Positions 62,075 to 64,000 of a stretch of DNA of 64,000 bases are shown in pieces; the stretch's first letter is position 1; each line of letters starts with the position of its first letter. Source of the DNA: Scandinavium sp036409475 (GTDB taxonomy: Bacteria; Pseudomonadota; Gammaproteobacteria; Enterobacterales; Enterobacteriaceae); contig NZ_JAYRCK010000001.1 in the NCBI RefSeq assembly GCF_036409475.1, forward strand, positions 186,001 to 250,000, written 5' to 3'. The notes under the pieces are model-generated. The model saw only the letters and a program-made list of their open reading frames with translations, had not been told where the DNA came from and ran no database searches. Both the position numbers and the translations under genes were made by a program.

Positions 62075-63445
62075 ATGGAATTATCCTCACTGACCGCCGT
62101 TTCCCCTGTCGATGGACGCTACGGCGATAAAGTCAGCGCGCTGCGCGGTATTTTCAGCGAATACGGTTTGCTGAAATTCCGTGTACAAGTTGAAGTACGC
62201 TGGCTGCAAAAATTAGCCGCGCACGCAGCGATCAAGGAAGTTCCTGCTTTTGCTGCCGACGCAAACGGTTTCCTCGATAAAATCGTCGCTGACTTTAACG
62301 AAGAAGACGCTGCGCGTATTAAAACCATCGAGCGCACCACCAACCACGACGTCAAAGCGGTTGAGTACTTCCTGAAAGAGAAAGTGGCGGAAGTCCCTGC
62401 CCTGCATGCCGTGTCTGAATTCATTCACTTTGCCTGCACCTCTGAAGACATCAACAACCTTTCCCACGCGCTGATGCTGAAAACCGCGCGTGATGAAGTG
62501 GTGCTGCCTTACTGGCGCAAACTGATTGATGCGGTTAAAGATCTCGCCGTGCAGTACCGCGATATCCCTCTGCTTTCCCGTACGCACGGCCAGCCAGCCA
62601 CGCCGTCCACCATGGGCAAAGAAATGGCTAACGTGGCTTATCGTCTGGAACGCCAGTATCGCCAGCTGAACCAGGTGGAGATCCTCGGCAAAATCAACGG
62701 TGCGGTGGGTAACTATAACGCCCACATCGCCGCGTACCCGGAAGTGGACTGGCACCAGTTCAGCGAAGAGTTTGTCACTTCGCTGGGTATTCAGTGGAAC
62801 CCGTACACCACGCAGATTGAACCGCACGACTACATCGCCGAGCTGTTTGACTGCATGGCGCGCTTTAACACCATCATTATCGATTTCGATCGTGATGTGT
62901 GGGGTTACATCGCCCTGAACCACTTCAAACAAAAAACTATCGCCGGTGAAATTGGCTCGTCCACCATGCCGCACAAAGTGAACCCAATTGACTTCGAAAA
63001 CTCCGAAGGCAACCTGGGGCTCTCTAACGCCATGCTGCAACACCTGGCGAGCAAACTGCCGGTTTCCCGCTGGCAGCGTGATCTGACCGATTCCACCGTG
63101 CTGCGTAACCTCGGCGTGGGTATTGGCTACGCACTGATTGCTTATCAGTCCACCCTGAAGGGCGTGAGCAAACTGGAAGTGAACCGCGATCGTCTGCTCG
63201 CGGAACTGGATAGCAACTGGGAAGTGCTGGCTGAGCCTATTCAGACCGTGATGCGCCGCTACGGCATCGAAAAGCCGTACGAGAAGCTGAAAGAGCTGAC
63301 CCGCGGCAAACGCGTTGATGCCGAAGGTATGAAGCAGTTTATCGACAGCCTGGCCGTGCCAGAGCACGAAAAAACTCGCCTGAAAGAAATGACTCCAGCC
63401 AACTACATTGGCCGCGCGATCACCCTGGTCGACGAACTGAAGTAA
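62075..63445 (+). CDS. purB: Adenylosuccinate lyase
   Basis: 456 residues, fumarase/aspartase superfamily. It acts twice in purine synthesis. The superfamily signature GSSTMPHKVNPIDFENSEG is near residue 294, and the catalytic His region RTHGQPATPS near residue 169. Confidence 0.97.
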   Translation: MELSSLTAVSPVDGRYGDKVSALRGIFSEYGLLKFRVQVEVRWLQKLAAHAAIKEVPAFAADANGFLDKIVADFNEEDAARIKTIERTTNHDVKAVEYFLKEKVAEVPALHAVSEFIHFACTSEDINNLSHALMLKTARDEVVLPYWRKLIDAVKDLAVQYRDIPLLSRTHGQPATPSTMGKEMANVAYRLERQYRQLNQVEILGKINGAVGNYNAHIAAYPEVDWHQFSEEFVTSLGIQWNPYTTQIEPHDYIAELFDCMARFNTIIIDFDRDVWGYIALNHFKQKTIAGEIGSSTMPHKVNPIDFENSEGNLGLSNAMLQHLASKLPVSRWQRDLTDSTVLRNLGVGIGYALIAYQSTLKGVSKLEVNRDRLLAELDSNWEVLAEPIQTVMRRYGIEKPYEKLKELTRGKRVDAEGMKQFIDSLAVPEHEKTRLKEMTPANYIGRAITLVDELK

Positions 63446-63453
63446 GTTGTCTC

Positions 63454-63487
63454 GCCTCTCTTTCCTGCTCAGGTGGGAAAGAGAGGC
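63454..63487 (+). terminator. purB terminator-like hairpin
   Basis: A perfect 12-base stem (63454-63465 with 63476-63487) follows the purB stop but has no T run, so it may be a weak terminator or an RNA 3'-end stabiliser. Confidence 0.5.
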
Positions 63488-63498
63488 CCTGCCTCCCC

Positions 63499-63533
63499 TG
63501 TTTATCTGATGTTTATCCCCGCCCCCGCATAAT
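63499..63533 (+). promoter_or_regulatory. PhoP box and promoter of phoPQ
   Basis: A perfect direct repeat TGTTTA-TCTGA-TGTTTA lies at 63499-63515, twelve bases before a CATAAT -10 hexamer (63528-63533). This is the classic autoregulated, low-Mg2+-responsive phoP promoter. Confidence 0.93.
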
Positions 63534-63575
63534 CGCGTTAAACTATTCAAATCGAAAATGAAAGGGAGCCCCCCT

Positions 63576-64000
63576 ATGCGCGTACTCGTTGTGGAAGACA
63601 ATGCTCTTTTGCGTCACCACTTGAAGGTTCAGCTTCAGGAACTCGGCCATCAGGTGGATGCGGCGGAAGATGCTAAGGAAGCGGATTACTATCTGGGTGA
63701 ACATGTGCCGGATATCGCGATTGTCGATCTCGGTTTGCCGGACGAAGACGGTCTGACTATGATTCGCCGCTGGCGCAGTCACGACATTTCAGTGCCGGTG
63801 CTGGTGCTGACGGCTCGTGAAGGCTGGCAGGATAAAGTCGAAGTCTTAAGCGCGGGTGCAGATGATTACGTCACCAAGCCCTTCCATATTGAAGAAGTGG
63901 CGGCGCGTATGCAGGCATTGCTGCGCCGCAACAGCGGCCTGGCCTCTCAGGTTATTACGCTGCCACCGTTTCAGGTTGATCTCTCTCGCCGCGAACTGTC
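63576..64000 (+). CDS. phoP: Response regulator PhoP, N-terminal part
   Basis: The first 141 residues, cut by the window end. The receiver domain is complete: acidic pocket in VVEDN, phospho-acceptor Asp51 in IVDLGLPDEDG, and Lys in TKPF. The linker and first strand of the OmpR-type DNA-binding domain follow. It responds to Mg2+, acid and antimicrobial peptides through PhoQ. A GGGAG precedes the ATG. Confidence 0.96.
   Translation, partial: MRVLVVEDNALLRHHLKVQLQELGHQVDAAEDAKEADYYLGEHVPDIAIVDLGLPDEDGLTMIRRWRSHDISVPVLVLTAREGWQDKVEVLSAGADDYVTKPFHIEEVAARMQALLRRNSGLASQVITLPPFQVDLSRREL

Noticed and set aside
62213..63601. 462-residue open frame on the minus strand across purB
   Set aside because: Antisense shadow of purB, which matches E. 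coli along its whole length; the frame has no recognisable domain.

Overview
The window is a contiguous chromosomal segment of an enterobacterium close to Enterobacter, Lelliottia, Kosakonia or Leclercia. Gene content and order match the E. coli map at about 39-41 min, from cedA through chb, nadE, ast, xthA, ynj, gdhA, topB, selD, sppA, ansA, gapA and yeaGH to yeaP. It then switches to the 25-26 min block icd, rluE, nudJ, mnmA, hflD, purB, phoP. Most proteins are near-identical to the E. coli ones as I remember them. It is not E. coli itself: katE, ynjI, ydjE-type genes, yeaI-yeaK and yeaQ-leuE are missing from their places, and a class A acid phosphatase, a secreted GH18 chitinase, a second methylglyoxal synthase and several regulators and enzymes are present instead. 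I see no tRNA, rRNA, insertion sequence, prophage or CRISPR array.

Layout: 1-0.7 kb, end of an anion permease gene, then cedA. 0.9-6.3 kb, the complete chbBCARFG operon for chitobiose uptake and breakdown. 6.4-9.2 kb, osmE, nadE, ves, spy. 9.6-15.6 kb, the astCADBE arginine-succinyltransferase operon behind a sigma-54 promoter. 16-20.8 kb, an accessory block (flavin disulfide oxidoreductase, frameshifted aldo-keto reductase, LysR regulator, LysE exporter, GNAT). 20.9-29.1 kb, xthA, the ynjBCDE transporter and rhodanese genes, ynjF/ynjA, nudG, ynjH. 29.4-39.3 kb, gdhA, topB, selD, acid phosphatase, ydjA, sppA, ansA, pncA. 39.6-45.7 kb, chitinase, yeaC, msrB, gapA, yeaD, yeaE, mipA. 46.1-55.5 kb, yeaGH (sigma-54 promoter), yeaL, nimR/nimT, a PyrG-like amidotransferase-fold protein, yeaO, yoaF, dgcP. 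55.5-57 kb, a junction region with a GGDEF remnant, a cold-shock gene, a YmcF-like small protein with a probable ATT start and a 56-residue zinc-ribbon protein. 57-64 kb, icd, rluE, mgsA paralog, nudJ, mnmA, hflD, purB, phoP (cut by the window end).

The genes point to three linked themes. (1) Chitin use: a secreted chitinase supplies chitobiose to the Chb PTS. The chbB-chbC spacer and the chitinase ribosome binding site both carry sequence complementary to the seed of the small RNA ChiX, as I remember that RNA. (2) Nitrogen limitation: ast and yeaGH both have clear sigma-54 promoters, alongside gdhA and ansA. (3) Envelope and cold stress: spy with a BaeR box, osmE, mipA, phoP with a textbook PhoP box, and the csp locus. 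Intergenic spaces hold at least nine REP/BIME elements.
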